The notes under the pieces: generated by a model
What the model saw: the letters and a program-made list of their open reading frames with translations, nothing else
Database searches by the model: none
What the model was told of the DNA's origin: nothing
Translations under genes and position numbers: made by a program
Shown here: in pieces, positions 26,450-35,280 of the stretch
Numbering within the stretch: position 1 is the first letter of the stretch
Layout of the letters: each line of letters opens with the position of its first letter
Origin: Flavobacteriaceae bacterium
GTDB taxonomy: Bacteria > Bacteroidota > Bacteroidia > Flavobacteriales > Flavobacteriaceae
NCBI GenBank assembly: GCA_024644745.1
Contig: JAHEHF010000029.1
Span: 1-35,280 of the forward strand
Length of the DNA stretch: 35,280 nucleotides
Direction of reading: 5' to 3'

Positions 26450-27016
26450 TTATTGTTTTAATAGATCCTCCCTCAGGTGCTCAACGTATTGCACCACATT
26501 CCAGCGTTCGGCCTCGGTCAGCTGACCGGCATGAGAACCCATAAGATTTCTGCCGTGCATAATCACGTGATATATGGTACCTTCATTGATGTCTCTGTCT
26601 TTGTAATTAGGCACGCCCAAAAACTTCTCATTTTTAACCAGGGTTCCCATACCATCCCCTTTGTCACCGTGACAGGAAGAGCAGTAAATCTGATAGGTCA
26701 CCTTTCCTTTTGCAAGACTTTCTTCAGTGGCAGCATAAGGCGCCTTTAAAGAATCTTTGGCCATTTGGTATCCGGCTTCAGAGTCAGGATAATCATACAC
26801 TGAAGCTCCTCTTGCGATGGTTCCTTCTACGGGAAGCTGAGCATTGATCCCGTCTTCAAAATAAGGATTGGTCCCATAGGTTTCATAGGGTACAGGATCA
26901 TACATATCGATATCCCCCATATATTGCACGCTCCTTTCAGTCGGCTTTTCGCCACTGCAGGATGCAAGCAAAACTATCATCAAACCAGTGATCACAATAT
27001 TGAATATATTCTTCAT
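26450..27016 (-). CDS. actE: Alternative complex III subunit ActE, monoheme cytochrome c lipoprotein
   Basis: 188-residue lipoprotein (lipobox LLASC near residue 20) with a single heme c site, CSSCHGDKGDGMG. The likely distal Met is in HGRNLMGSHAGQL. In alternative complex III it passes electrons from the ActA hemes towards the oxidase. The segment before the heme domain (DMYDPVPYETYGTNPYF) is the conserved ActE extension. It is 10 bases downstream of actD. Confidence 0.94.
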   Translation of the reverse strand: MKNIFNIVITGLMIVLLASCSGEKPTERSVQYMGDIDMYDPVPYETYGTNPYFEDGINAQLPVEGTIARGASVYDYPDSEAGYQMAKDSLKAPYAATEESLAKGKVTYQIYCSSCHGDKGDGMGTLVKNEKFLGVPNYKDRDINEGTIYHVIMHGRNLMGSHAGQLTEAERWNVVQYVEHLREDLLKQ

Positions 27017-27026
27017 GCTTATTCTT

Positions 27027-27551
27027 TTAGTGCTTTTCTACAATTTTAGTTTCTATGGCTCCCGTTTTGGTCAAAAATGCTTCAAGCTTTTTTGCATCAC
27101 CTGTGACGGGTACTTCCATCAAAAATTTATCATCGGTTGTACGAGGATCCGGATTAGAGGCCTTGACAAAGGGTCCGATCTTACTCCTCATATAAAAGGT
27201 GATCACCATCAAATGAGCGGCAAAGAAAACCGTCAGCTCAAACATGATCGGAACAAAAGCCGGCATGTTCTCTGCATAGCTGAAACTGGGCTTTCCGCCT
27301 ATGTTCTGCGGCCAGTCCTGAATCATCATGTAATTCATCATCCAAACAGCGAAACCTAAACCGGTGATACCGTATAAAAATGCCGTAATGGCGATTCTGG
27401 TATTTGGGATACCCATCGCTTTTTCAAGTCCGTGTACCGGAAAAGGTGTATACACTTCGTCTATATGATGATTTGCTTCACGAACCTCTTTGACTGCCTT
27501 TAAAAGAACGTCATCGTCGTCGTAAACTGCATGTATAACTTTATCACTCAT
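27027..27551 (-). CDS. actD: Alternative complex III subunit ActD (DUF3341)
   Basis: 174-residue membrane protein of the DUF3341 family. An N-terminal cytoplasmic domain contains VYDDDDVLLKAVKEVREANHHIDEVYTPFPVHGLE. It is followed by two membrane segments at about residues 56-82 and 95-120, and a short basic C-terminal domain. It has a structural role in the ActC-ActD-ActF membrane part and no cofactor. It is 37 bases after actC. Confidence 0.94.
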   Translation of the reverse strand: MSDKVIHAVYDDDDVLLKAVKEVREANHHIDEVYTPFPVHGLEKAMGIPNTRIAITAFLYGITGLGFAVWMMNYMMIQDWPQNIGGKPSFSYAENMPAFVPIMFELTVFFAAHLMVITFYMRSKIGPFVKASNPDPRTTDDKFLMEVPVTGDAKKLEAFLTKTGAIETKIVEKH

Positions 27552-27588
27552 CTTTTTTAATTTATCAATTTTTTATCAATTGCTTTTT

Positions 27589-28977
27589 TTATTTATTGTC
27601 TCTGGCTCTTTTAAAATTGTCACCGGAAGACTTTAAAATAGATTTTACCTCCGCCTGAGCCACTGCCGGGAATGTTCTGGCATATAACAGGAACAGGACA
27701 AAGAAGAATCCGATGGTTCCCATAAAGATCCCAATGTCTACAAAGGTAGGTTCAAACTGTGTCCAGGTTGATGGCAGGTGACCACGACTTAAATTGATCA
27801 CGATAATGTCGAACCTTTCGAACCACATCCCAATATTGATGATGAGGGCCATAATAAAAGAAACCGTGTAATTTGTTCTTAATTTCTTGATCCAAAGTAA
27901 TTGAGGGAACACGCCGTTACAGAGGATCAAGGCCCAAAAGGCCCACCAGTAGGGTCCGGTTGCCGCTCCCACGGACAAATAAGTGAAATCCTCGTACGAG
28001 CTTCCGGAATACCATCCTACAAAAAACTCTGAAAGATAAGCCACCATAACAATTCCTCCCGTTACAAGGATCACTTTGTTCATATTTTCAATATGCCCCC
28101 TTGTAATGTATGCCTCGAGATTGGATACCTTGCGCATTACGATCAAAAGGGTTTGTACCATTGCAAATCCTGAGAATACCGCTCCGGCAACAAAATATGG
28201 TGGATAAACCGTACTGTGCCATCCTGGAATTACAGAGGTGGCAAAGTCAAATGATACGATGGTATGAACAGAGAGTACAAGCGGCGTGGCAAGTCCTGCC
28301 AACACCAAAGAAACTTCTTCGAATCTTTGCCAGTCTTTGGCCCTGCCCGTCCATCCAAAGCTCAGAAGGCTGTATATTTTCTTTTGAAAAGGCTTTGTTG
28401 CCCTGTCTCTGATCATCGCAAAATCAGGCAGCAATCCTGTGTACCAGAACACTACTGATACCGTTAAATAAGTTGAAATCGCAAATACGTCCCAAAGCAG
28501 CGGTGAATTAAAATTCGTCCATAAATTCCCGAACTGATTCGGAATTGGCATGGTCCAGTAGCCGTTCCATACCCTACCCATGTGGATCACAGGAAACAAT
28601 CCTGCCTGAAATACAGCAAAGATGGTCATTGCCTCAGCAGAACGGTTGATACCCATTCTCCATTTCTGACGGAACAGGAGCAATACGGCAGAAATCAGGG
28701 TTCCTGCATGACCAATTCCTACCCACCAAACGAAATTGGTAATATCCCAGGCCCAGTTGATCTTGTTGTTCAGACCCCACACACCGATACCTGTGCCAAT
28801 GGTATATGCGATGGCTCCAATACCCCATAAAAAGGCGATCAGCGCTAAACTAAATACAGCCCACCACCACTTGTTGGCTTTGCCTTCAATAGGTGCGGCA
28901 ATATCATTTGAAATGTCGTGATAACTCTTATCTCCTATAATTAATGGTTCTCTAATAGGTGCTTCGTAATGAGACAT
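27589..28977 (-). CDS. actC: Alternative complex III subunit ActC (NrfD/PsrC family)
   Basis: 462-residue NrfD-type membrane protein with about ten helices; in the complex it binds quinol next to the iron-sulfur subunit ActB. Typical segments are NFVWWVGIGHAGTLISAVLLL, FRQKWRMGINRSAEAMTIFAV, PVIHMGRVWNGYW and HTIVSFDFATSVIPGWHSTVYPPYFVAGA. The C-terminus is a positively charged cytoplasmic tail. It follows actB by 58 bases. Confidence 0.95.
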   Translation of the reverse strand: MSHYEAPIREPLIIGDKSYHDISNDIAAPIEGKANKWWWAVFSLALIAFLWGIGAIAYTIGTGIGVWGLNNKINWAWDITNFVWWVGIGHAGTLISAVLLLFRQKWRMGINRSAEAMTIFAVFQAGLFPVIHMGRVWNGYWTMPIPNQFGNLWTNFNSPLLWDVFAISTYLTVSVVFWYTGLLPDFAMIRDRATKPFQKKIYSLLSFGWTGRAKDWQRFEEVSLVLAGLATPLVLSVHTIVSFDFATSVIPGWHSTVYPPYFVAGAVFSGFAMVQTLLIVMRKVSNLEAYITRGHIENMNKVILVTGGIVMVAYLSEFFVGWYSGSSYEDFTYLSVGAATGPYWWAFWALILCNGVFPQLLWIKKLRTNYTVSFIMALIINIGMWFERFDIIVINLSRGHLPSTWTQFEPTFVDIGIFMGTIGFFFVLFLLYARTFPAVAQAEVKSILKSSGDNFKRARDNK

Positions 28978-29035
28978 AGTTTTTTATAATATTAATTTAT
29001 TTCTCTGCTTTTTTTTATTCCTTAACCAAAAACCC

Positions 29036-32000
29036 TTAAGATTCCATGGTGTTTTTAACCTTTAACTGATAAAATACATTTGGTTTTGTTCCCACAAAAT
29101 CCAGCAATTTAAAGCTTCGGTCATCCTTACTCAAATGAGCCACCTCACTCGATTCATCGTTCACGTCACCAAAGACCAACGAACCGTTAGGACAAGCACT
29201 GGAACAAGCTGTTTCAAATTCTCCGTCAGCCACCGGTCTTCCCTCTTTCTTGGCCTCCAAGATGCTGAATTGGGTTTTCTGAATACAGAAAGAACATTTT
29301 TCCATGACCCCTCTTGATCTGACCACAACATCAGGGTTCAATACCATTCGTCCCAACTCATTGTTCATGTTGAAATCAAATTCATTGTTGTTGGCATATT
29401 TGAACCAGTTGAATCTTCTTACCCTGTAAGGACAGTTATTTGCACAATATCTTGTTCCGATGCAACGGTTGTAGGCCATTTGATTCTGTCCCTGACGCCC
29501 GTGAGAAGTTGCCGCAACTGGACAAACCGTTTCACATGGTGCGTGATTACAGTGCTGGCACATAACCGGCTGGAAAGAAACCTCAGGCGCGTCAGAAGGC
29601 TCCCCCTGTGCATTGAAGAAATCTCCAGAACCAAAACTTCCATCCTCTTTTCCCTTTGCAACTGTCATGTCACTCGAATAGTATCTGTCGATCCTCAGCC
29701 AGTGCATATCTCTGCTCACTCTTATTTCATGTTTTCCTACAACAGGAACGTTATTTTCGGCATGACATGCCACAACACAGGCGGCACAAGCCGTACAGGT
29801 TGCCAGATCAATAGAAAGATTGAATTTGGTACCGATACTGTCATCAAATTTTTCCCAAAGATCAACCTTGTCCTGCGTTACTTCCTGGTGGTCCAGCGAA
29901 AACATCGGTGCCTCGTTCCATTCTTCTTTTGGTTTTGAAACAAAATCAGCAAGGCTGGTCTCCTTCGTGATTTCACCTTCCCTTCCCATAATGGTATGGT
30001 GCAACTGAACACAGGCAAATTCGTGATCTCCAGAAGTCTTTTCAATACTTGCTTCCTGAAAAACACCACCTGACAGCGGATAGGCATTCACACCAACCTT
30101 CATATCACCTTTTAGGTCCGTTCTTCCATAACCAAGAGCTATGGCAACTGAACCCGGAGCCTGGCCCGGTTGAATATAAACCGGAACATTGTTCATGGTA
30201 ATGCCATTTACAGTCAGGTTGACAAGATCCCCGTTAAGGGCTCCGTTGTCCTGAGTTCTATTGGTCAAGCCGAATTTTTCGGCGTCAATTCTTGAGATCA
30301 GCAGGTAATTGTCCCATGAGGTCCTTGTAATTGGATCTGGTAACTCCTGCAGCCAGGGATTGTTGGCCTGACGACCATCTCCCAATCCTGTTTTGGTATA
30401 TACCGTGAGTTCCAATGCAGCGCCAGAAACTTTTGACAAGGCTGCACTGGCTGCACTGAGATCAAGCTCATTGGAAACTCCTGCTTCTTCCTGAGAAGCC
30501 AAAACCAGGGTTCCTGCCTGAAGTGTCTTGTTCCAGGACTTGCCTCCAAGCAAATTAGCCTGCCAGTAATTTTTAACATAGTCATAATAATGCTGATCAC
30601 TACCCATCCATGTCAATAAACTGTCTTCAAACTGACGTGTATTGAAAAGAGGTTTTATCGTTGGCTGCATTAAACCATAACTGCCCTTTTTTATTTCTGC
30701 ATCACCCCAGGACTCAAGGTAATGAGGTGCAGCCACCACAAACTGAGAAGCGTTGGCTGTCTGATCTGCAGACATGGCAAAGTCTACCGTTAAGGAAACA
30801 TTTTTCAAGGCTTCTTCAAATTCATTCCCGTTGGCCAAAGAATAGACTGGGTTTGTATTGTACATCATTAAGGCGCCTACCTTGCCCGCCTTCATATCCG
30901 AAAGCAACTGCTGTACCCTGGCCTGATTTCCCTGACGAACATTTTTCGTTGCAACGACATCAATGGCCTTGCTCTGTAGTGCCGCATTAATGGCGAGCGC
31001 CAAAAGTTGTGCATTCTCATCCTGGATCCCGGTCACCAGCAATCCTTTGCTTCCCGCTTTCTTAAGTTTAGCCACAGCCATGGCCGTAGCTGCTTCAACA
31101 GGAGTTGCATCTCCAGCCGCTTTCCCCAAAACAATTACATCATAGATATTTTTCAGCACCTGCTGCTGCTCTGATGGTTTGACGATTACTCTTTTATCTG
31201 CATTTCCACCGGTTAAAGTCATATTAGACTCAAACTGAATATGAAGAGACATTTTGCCATTCTTTGGTTTCCTGCCTTTCGAATAGCCGGCTGCAAAATT
31301 TCCACCCTGCCAATCTCCAAGAAAATCCGCACCTACAGACAGGATCACATCTGCCTTTCCAAAATCATAGTCAGGCAAAGCTCTGCTCCCGTACATTTTT
31401 TCAAAGGCATTCAACGCTGCATCTTCAGAAACGGCATCATAAATGATATGCTCAACGTTTCCATAAGCGGCTGCAAATTCACCGATCAGCGCATGCTGCG
31501 AAGGACTCGTTGTTGTAGAGGTCAGGACAACTATTTTAGCGCCTTTTCCTTTCAGCTCATTCAATTGATCCTTCACCTGCTGATCAAGGGAAGCAAAATC
31601 TGTTTCTGTTCCCTGAGCCAAAGGCCCTCTCAACCTGTTATTGTCGTATAAAGACAATACAGAAGCCTGAACTCTGGCATTGGTCGTACCGTTCAAGGCA
31701 TCTTTATTGGGTTCAATTTTTATGGGTCTTCCCTCGCGTACCTTTACCAAAATACTGGCAAAATCAAATCCGTCTGCAATGGTGGACGCGTAATAATCAG
31801 CAATTCCGGGAATCAGATCATCCGGCTTCACGACATAAGGAATAGAATTGATCACAGGACCTTCACACGCGGCCAATGAAGCCACTGCCGTAGAAAATCC
31901 TACATATTTTAAAAAATCCCTTCTCGATGTATCGCCAGATTCCAAAGACTCCTTGTCTCCCAAAAACTTGTCAGTAGGGAGGTCCTCAACAAATTCACTT

Positions 32001-32077
32001 TTCTGCAGCTTTTCAACAATAGAACTATTTTCGTTTAGTTCTTCAACACTTTTCCAGTATTTCTTGTTAGATGCCAT
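29036..32077 (-). CDS. actB: Alternative complex III subunit ActB (molybdopterin-like and Fe-S)
   Basis: 1013-residue fusion of a molybdopterin-oxidoreductase-like domain (about residues 70-720) and a ferredoxin-type domain (about 750-1000). The Fe-S cysteines lie in CTACAACVVACHAENN, CQHCNHAPCETVCPVAAT, CIGTRYCANNCPYR, and CSFCIQ...CSSACP, as expected for three [4Fe-4S] and one [3Fe-4S] cluster. In the family the first domain holds no molybdenum cofactor, and no catalytic Cys/Ser motif is evident here. A twin-arginine motif SRRDFLK (Arg52, Arg53) after a long N-terminal region is followed by ASLAAC (Cys71), a lipobox-like site. The protein is therefore probably Tat-exported and may be lipid-anchored. 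Confidence 0.95.
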   Translation of the reverse strand: MASNKKYWKSVEELNENSSIVEKLQKSEFVEDLPTDKFLGDKESLESGDTSRRDFLKYVGFSTAVASLAACEGPVINSIPYVVKPDDLIPGIADYYASTIADGFDFASILVKVREGRPIKIEPNKDALNGTTNARVQASVLSLYDNNRLRGPLAQGTETDFASLDQQVKDQLNELKGKGAKIVVLTSTTTSPSQHALIGEFAAAYGNVEHIIYDAVSEDAALNAFEKMYGSRALPDYDFGKADVILSVGADFLGDWQGGNFAAGYSKGRKPKNGKMSLHIQFESNMTLTGGNADKRVIVKPSEQQQVLKNIYDVIVLGKAAGDATPVEAATAMAVAKLKKAGSKGLLVTGIQDENAQLLALAINAALQSKAIDVVATKNVRQGNQARVQQLLSDMKAGKVGALMMYNTNPVYSLANGNEFEEALKNVSLTVDFAMSADQTANASQFVVAAPHYLESWGDAEIKKGSYGLMQPTIKPLFNTRQFEDSLLTWMGSDQHYYDYVKNYWQANLLGGKSWNKTLQAGTLVLASQEEAGVSNELDLSAASAALSKVSGAALELTVYTKTGLGDGRQANNPWLQELPDPITRTSWDNYLLISRIDAEKFGLTNRTQDNGALNGDLVNLTVNGITMNNVPVYIQPGQAPGSVAIALGYGRTDLKGDMKVGVNAYPLSGGVFQEASIEKTSGDHEFACVQLHHTIMGREGEITKETSLADFVSKPKEEWNEAPMFSLDHQEVTQDKVDLWEKFDDSIGTKFNLSIDLATCTACAACVVACHAENNVPVVGKHEIRVSRDMHWLRIDRYYSSDMTVAKGKEDGSFGSGDFFNAQGEPSDAPEVSFQPVMCQHCNHAPCETVCPVAATSHGRQGQNQMAYNRCIGTRYCANNCPYRVRRFNWFKYANNNEFDFNMNNELGRMVLNPDVVVRSRGVMEKCSFCIQKTQFSILEAKKEGRPVADGEFETACSSACPNGSLVFGDVNDESSEVAHLSKDDRSFKLLDFVGTKPNVFYQLKVKNTMES

Positions 32078-32103
32078 ATTTAATCTCCTTGTTTATTTTT
32101 TTA

Positions 32104-32124
32104 AAACCGGATCAGGTCCGGCTT
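32104..32124 (-). promoter_or_regulatory. Hairpin between actA and actB
   Basis: Arms AAACCGGA (32104-32111) and TCCGGCTT (32117-32124) make an 8-bp stem with one G-U pair and a 5-base loop. On the minus strand only about four T follow. It lies in the 68-base actA-actB gap and could be a weak terminator or an mRNA-stabilising or processing hairpin that lets actA be expressed above the rest. Confidence 0.45.
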
Positions 32125-32145
32125 CCTTTCTTTTTTAACTCTTGA

Positions 32146-33654
32146 CTAGTAGTGACATTTGCCACATTCTTTACCGCCCAACTGTGCGATGGTCACTTTA
32201 TTCACTCCGTATTTTCCGGCCAGTTCCTCGTGGATCTTGGTGTAGTAGTCATTGCCTTTTAAATTAACGTCAGTCGTTTTATGACATTCAATACACCAGC
32301 CCATGGTCAATGGAGAGAATTGATAAACCTCTTCCATTTCCTCAATCGGTCCGTGACATTTCTGACAGGCAACACCACCGGCAGTAACATGCTGGGCATG
32401 GTTGAAATAGGCAAAGTCAGGTAAATTATGAATTTTCACCCATTTGATAGGTTTTTGCTCATATCCTTCAATATATTGAAGCTTTTCAGGATCCCAGCCA
32501 ATAGCATCGTAGATCTTCTGTATCTCAGCATCATAAAATGCCTTATCTTTTTCAGAGGTCACCGGTCCTGTATATTCAGAAATACTTTTATGGCAATTCA
32601 TACATACATTGACAGATGGAATTCCGGAGGTTTTACTGTGCTTGGCAGACGAATGACAATACTGACAATCTACCTTATTGTCTCCTGCATGAATCTTATG
32701 TGAGAATGCGATGGGCTGTATGGGTTGGTAGTCCTGATCCACTCCAATATCCATCAGGGTATCAAATAGAATATAACCCGTCAGTATCAATACAAAGATG
32801 GTGGCGGTAATCTTTAAAAATCCGTTATTACTCGCTACATAAATCCATGCAATCAGTCCTAAAAGGGCAAAAACCACGATATAACTCATCCAGGCCGTAG
32901 ACTTTTTGGGCGTAGCCAATACCTCACCGGCAGCAGCTGCAGCAACAGGCTTCATATCCCCCGCAGTTGTATAGGCAATAATTGCATCGATGTCTTCGTC
33001 AGACAATTGAGGAAAAGCCGTCATGGGCATCCCGTTGTACTCATTAAAAATGTCAATGGCATCCTGATCCCCACTGGCACGCAAAGCATTGTTGTCCTTT
33101 ATCCAGGCCCTGAGCCATTCTGCACTTCTTTTGTCTGCTATTCCGCCCAAAGCAGGACCGATCAGCTTTTTGTCAAGTTTATGACAGGAAGCACAATTCG
33201 TTTGAAATAATGTCTTTCCTATGGCAACCTTAGGATCTACCTCCTGAACTGCAGCAACTGTGGCTGAAGATGCTTCAGGTTCCCCGTCTGTATAAGCCAG
33301 AATATCATTGATGTCCTGTTCCGAAAATTGCGGATAAGGTGTCATCGGCATTCCATTGTATTCATTGAAAATGTCTATCGCATCCTGATCTCCACTGGCA
33401 CGCAAGGCATTGTTGTCTTTTATCCAGGCCTGCAGCCATTCATTTGAGCGCTTGTCTGTGACACCTCCGAGGGGCGGTCCGATCAGCTTTTTATCAAGCT
33501 TATGACATGCGGCACAATTGGCGTTGAATAATTTTTTCCCGTTCACGGGATCACCTTGTTGTGCAGTAAGACTAAATGAGATTAAAAAAAGGAAAGAAAG
33601 GCTGGTAAGGAATTTCTTAAATGTACTGCTTGGCATTACAATTTTCATTTGCAT
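32146..33654 (-). CDS. actA: Alternative complex III subunit ActA, heptaheme cytochrome with duplicated N-terminal domain
   Basis: 502 residues with a signal peptide (about 1-31). Two N-terminal class I cytochrome domains carry CAACH (47-51) and CASCH (154-158). Two membrane segments (about 254-275 and 279-300) follow, then the pentaheme ActA part with CQYCH (330), CMNCH (351), CQKCH (430), CIECH (454) and CGKCH (497). The usual ActA core has five hemes, so there are two extra here. The two N-terminal domains agree at 63 of 77 residues, including a run of 30 identical ones, and the DNA is also similar: a recent in-gene duplication. Role: passes electrons from the ActB clusters to ActE and on to the oxidase. 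First gene of the operon. Confidence 0.95.
   Translation of the reverse strand: MQMKIVMPSSTFKKFLTSLSFLFLISFSLTAQQGDPVNGKKLFNANCAACHKLDKKLIGPPLGGVTDKRSNEWLQAWIKDNNALRASGDQDAIDIFNEYNGMPMTPYPQFSEQDINDILAYTDGEPEASSATVAAVQEVDPKVAIGKTLFQTNCASCHKLDKKLIGPALGGIADKRSAEWLRAWIKDNNALRASGDQDAIDIFNEYNGMPMTAFPQLSDEDIDAIIAYTTAGDMKPVAAAAAGEVLATPKKSTAWMSYIVVFALLGLIAWIYVASNNGFLKITATIFVLILTGYILFDTLMDIGVDQDYQPIQPIAFSHKIHAGDNKVDCQYCHSSAKHSKTSGIPSVNVCMNCHKSISEYTGPVTSEKDKAFYDAEIQKIYDAIGWDPEKLQYIEGYEQKPIKWVKIHNLPDFAYFNHAQHVTAGGVACQKCHGPIEEMEEVYQFSPLTMGWCIECHKTTDVNLKGNDYYTKIHEELAGKYGVNKVTIAQLGGKECGKCHY
32968..33198 (-). repeat. Second copy of the ActA cytochrome-domain duplication
   Basis: Codes for ActA residues 153-229 and matches the unit at 33289-33519 with an offset of 107 codons. 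The 30 residues centred on ASGDQDAIDIFNEYNG are identical in both copies. Confidence 0.9.
33289..33519 (-). repeat. First copy of the ActA cytochrome-domain duplication
   Basis: Codes for ActA residues 46-122, from the first heme motif through EQDINDILAYT. 63 of 77 residues agree with the second copy, and long stretches agree at the DNA level. Confidence 0.9.
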
Positions 33655-33748
33655 TGTTTACGTTATATTAAAATCACTTTTTAAAGCGCAAAAGATTCCA
33701 AATGTCAATATAATCATGACAAATATCATGTTGCATAAAAACATTTTG

Positions 33749-33778
33749 CAAAAATACATTTTCTTGCGTACAGACAAA
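33749..33778 (-). promoter_or_regulatory. Promoter of the act operon
   Basis: On the minus strand TTTG (33778-33775), an 18-base spacer, then TATTTTTG (33756-33749): both Bacteroidota promoter boxes match exactly. The start would be near 33742, giving an 88-base leader before the actA ATG. Confidence 0.72.
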
Positions 33779-33851
33779 GTTTAAATAATGGGTTCATATT
33801 AATTTATAATGATTCTAAATAATAAAAAAGGGCATTCTTAAAATATTCTTT

Positions 33852-33859
33852 TAGATTTG
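33852..33859 (+). promoter_or_regulatory. Likely -7 box for the SPOR gene and ruvB
   Basis: TAGATTTG matches TAnnTTTG exactly, 15 bases before the ATG at 33875, giving a very short leader. It lies back to back with the act promoter in a 220-base divergent region. Confidence 0.55.
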
Positions 33860-33874
33860 TAAAAAAATAAATTT

Positions 33875-34279
33875 ATGCTGCAAAAATCTAAATCCAAATG
33901 GATGATCTGCCTTACTTTCCTGACCTTTTTGGGCATCAGTGCCATGGGGCAGACCAAAGAGGGCTCGGTTCGCGTGGAGACAAGTGCCCACATAGATGAG
34001 ATGCTGGCTCAAAAAAAAGAATACAACAAAAGTATTGACAGCTTTGATGGATACAAAATTCAGATCTATTATGGCACCGAGAAGAAATGTTATGAGGTCA
34101 AGGAAGAATTTGATTTACTTTTCCCCGACACGGAGACCGTCATTATTTTTAGCACACCACAGTGGAAACTGCAGGTGGGAAATTACAAAACCAGGCTTGA
34201 AGCCGATCACGCCATTGTCAATATCAAAAAAGAATATCCTGCTGCCATTGTTTTGGCCAGTGAAATAGAAATAAAATAA
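33875..34279 (+). CDS. Small secreted SPOR-domain-like protein
   Basis: 134 residues with a signal peptide (residues 1-25, ending ISAMGQ). The mature part fits a SPOR domain: [21 protein letters not shown], then [46 protein letters not shown] domains bind denuded peptidoglycan, often at division sites. The protein has no membrane anchor, so it would be free in the periplasm or secreted. ruvB begins 28 bases downstream on the same strand and is probably co-transcribed. Confidence 0.8.
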   Translation: MLQKSKSKWMICLTFLTFLGISAMGQTKEGSVRVETSAHIDEMLAQKKEYNKSIDSFDGYKIQIYYGTEKKCYEVKEEFDLLFPDTETVIIFSTPQWKLQVGNYKTRLEADHAIVNIKKEYPAAIVLASEIEIK

Positions 34280-34307
34280 GTCGGAAAAGGAATTCAAAAA
34301 ATTAAGG

Positions 34308-35280
34308 ATGAACGAGTATTTAGATGCGTCAAACAAAAATCTAAATCCAGAAGAATATGATCTGGAAAAGAAACTTCGTCCTTTGTCTTTTGATGATTTT
34401 GCAGGTCAGGATCAGGTACTCGAAAATCTGAAAATATTTGTTCAGGCAGCCAATCAAAGGGAAGAGGCTCTGGATCACACCTTGTTTCACGGACCTCCCG
34501 GCCTTGGAAAGACCACCCTGGCGCACATCATTGCCAATGAACTGCAAACGAACATTAAAGTGACCTCCGGACCGGTTCTTGACAAACCCGGTGACCTGGC
34601 CGGTCTTTTGACCAATCTGGGCGAAAGGGACGTGCTCTTTATTGATGAAATTCACAGATTGAGCCCGGTGATTGAAGAATATCTTTATTCGGCCATGGAG
34701 GATTACAAGATCGATATCATGATAGAATCCGGACCCAATGCCAGAAGTGTTCAGATTAATCTCGAGCCATTCACACTCATTGGGGCCACTACACGGTCAG
34801 GACTGCTTACAGCACCAATGAGGGCGAGGTTTGGAATCAGCAGCCGTCTTCAGTATTACACTACTGAATTACTTACCCATATCGTACAAAGGAGTTCAGG
34901 CATACTCAATGTGTCGAATAGCATGGAAGCCGCCATTGAAATTGCCGGAAGAAGCAGGGGAACACCAAGAATTGCAAATGCACTTTTGAGAAGGGTCCGT
35001 GACTTCGCCCAGATCAAAGGAAATGGCAAAATCGATATTGAGATTGCAAAATACGCCCTGAATGCCTTGCACGTTGACAAGCACGGTCTTGATGAAATGG
35101 ACAATAAAATTTTAACAACCATTATCGAAAAGTTTAAGGGAGGACCTGTCGGGATTTCGACCCTGGCGACTGCTGTGGGAGAAAACGCAGAGACCATTGA
35201 AGAAGTTTATGAACCTTTTTTGATCCAGGAAGGATTCATTATGAGAACGCCCCGCGGCAGAGAAGTTACTGATTTGACAT
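34308..35280 (+). CDS. ruvB: Holliday junction branch-migration helicase RuvB (3' partial)
   Basis: AAA+ motor that, with RuvA, drives branch migration of Holliday junctions. The frame opens at ATG 34308 and is still open at the end of the window: 324 codons of an expected 340 or so, so only the C-terminal end is missing. Motifs are [15 protein letters not shown], Walker [10 protein letters not shown], Walker [10 protein letters not shown], sensor GATTRSGLL, and the Arg finger in MRARFG. The winged-helix domain is also present ([14 protein letters not shown], then [12 protein letters not shown]). Confidence 0.96.
   Translation, partial: MNEYLDASNKNLNPEEYDLEKKLRPLSFDDFAGQDQVLENLKIFVQAANQREEALDHTLFHGPPGLGKTTLAHIIANELQTNIKVTSGPVLDKPGDLAGLLTNLGERDVLFIDEIHRLSPVIEEYLYSAMEDYKIDIMIESGPNARSVQINLEPFTLIGATTRSGLLTAPMRARFGISSRLQYYTTELLTHIVQRSSGILNVSNSMEAAIEIAGRSRGTPRIANALLRRVRDFAQIKGNGKIDIEIAKYALNALHVDKHGLDEMDNKILTTIIEKFKGGPVGISTLATAVGENAETIEEVYEPFLIQEGFIMRTPRGREVTDLT

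Noticed and set aside
29036-32077. ActB as a true molybdenum enzyme
   Set aside because: The operon context and ferredoxin fusion identify it as ActB, whose molybdopterin-like domain carries no cofactor in characterised complexes.
33518-33784. 88-codon plus-strand frame in the act/SPOR divergent region
   Set aside because: It overlaps the start of actA and its promoter, and the composition is not protein-like.
1-35280. Search for tRNA, rRNA, CRISPR arrays, insertion sequences, toxin-antitoxin pairs and defence genes
   Set aside because: None were recognised; gene order and composition look like ordinary chromosomal core.

Overview
The window reads as a chromosomal segment of a member of the Bacteroidota, most likely a marine Flavobacteriaceae. 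The evidence is a complete alternative complex III operon (actABCDEF) followed by coxB-coxA, Bacteroidota-type promoters with a TAnnTTTG -7 box, few recognisable Shine-Dalgarno sequences, and lipoproteins with acidic residues after the lipobox Cys. No RNA gene, CRISPR array, insertion sequence or prophage was seen. Almost everything is housekeeping metabolism and respiration.

Layout. 1-573: 3' part of the ribosome-biogenesis GTPase YsxC/EngB. 578-1681 (minus): a two-gene operon of a DUF2202 ferritin-like lipoprotein and a monoheme cytochrome c lipoprotein. 1832-2545: a RluA-family pseudouridine synthase, convergent with a LamB-type outer-membrane porin (2542-3996, minus). 4126-12593 (minus): a branched-chain amino acid unit, ilvD-ilvB-ilvN-ilvC-ilvA, with a GapN-like aldehyde dehydrogenase behind it. 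12944-14488 (minus): a large helical protein of unknown function. 14638-16943 (plus): leuA-leuB. 17027-17749: a nitroreductase. 17927-19604: cysE-cysM, overlapping. 19658-22000 (minus): a penicillin-acylase-family Ntn hydrolase. 22085-33654 (minus): actA-B-C-D-E-F and coxB-coxA. 33875 to the end (plus): a SPOR-domain protein and ruvB, which runs off the window.

How the genes work together. IlvA makes 2-oxobutyrate and IlvBN, IlvC and IlvD carry the common Ile/Val pathway. LeuA and LeuB take the Val precursor towards Leu, but leuC and leuD are not here. CysE and CysM form the two-step serine-to-cysteine route. ActA-F oxidise menaquinol and hand electrons through c-type hemes to the CuA site of CoxB and the heme-copper centre of CoxA.

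The points most worth a second look are a terminator/antiterminator arrangement between ilvC and ilvA, a near-perfect duplication of the N-terminal cytochrome domain of ActA (seven heme motifs in total), a GapN-like enzyme in which the general-base Glu position is Gly, the DUF2202/cytochrome lipoprotein pair, and the 350-base region in front of ilvD. No clearly undescribed multi-gene system was found.
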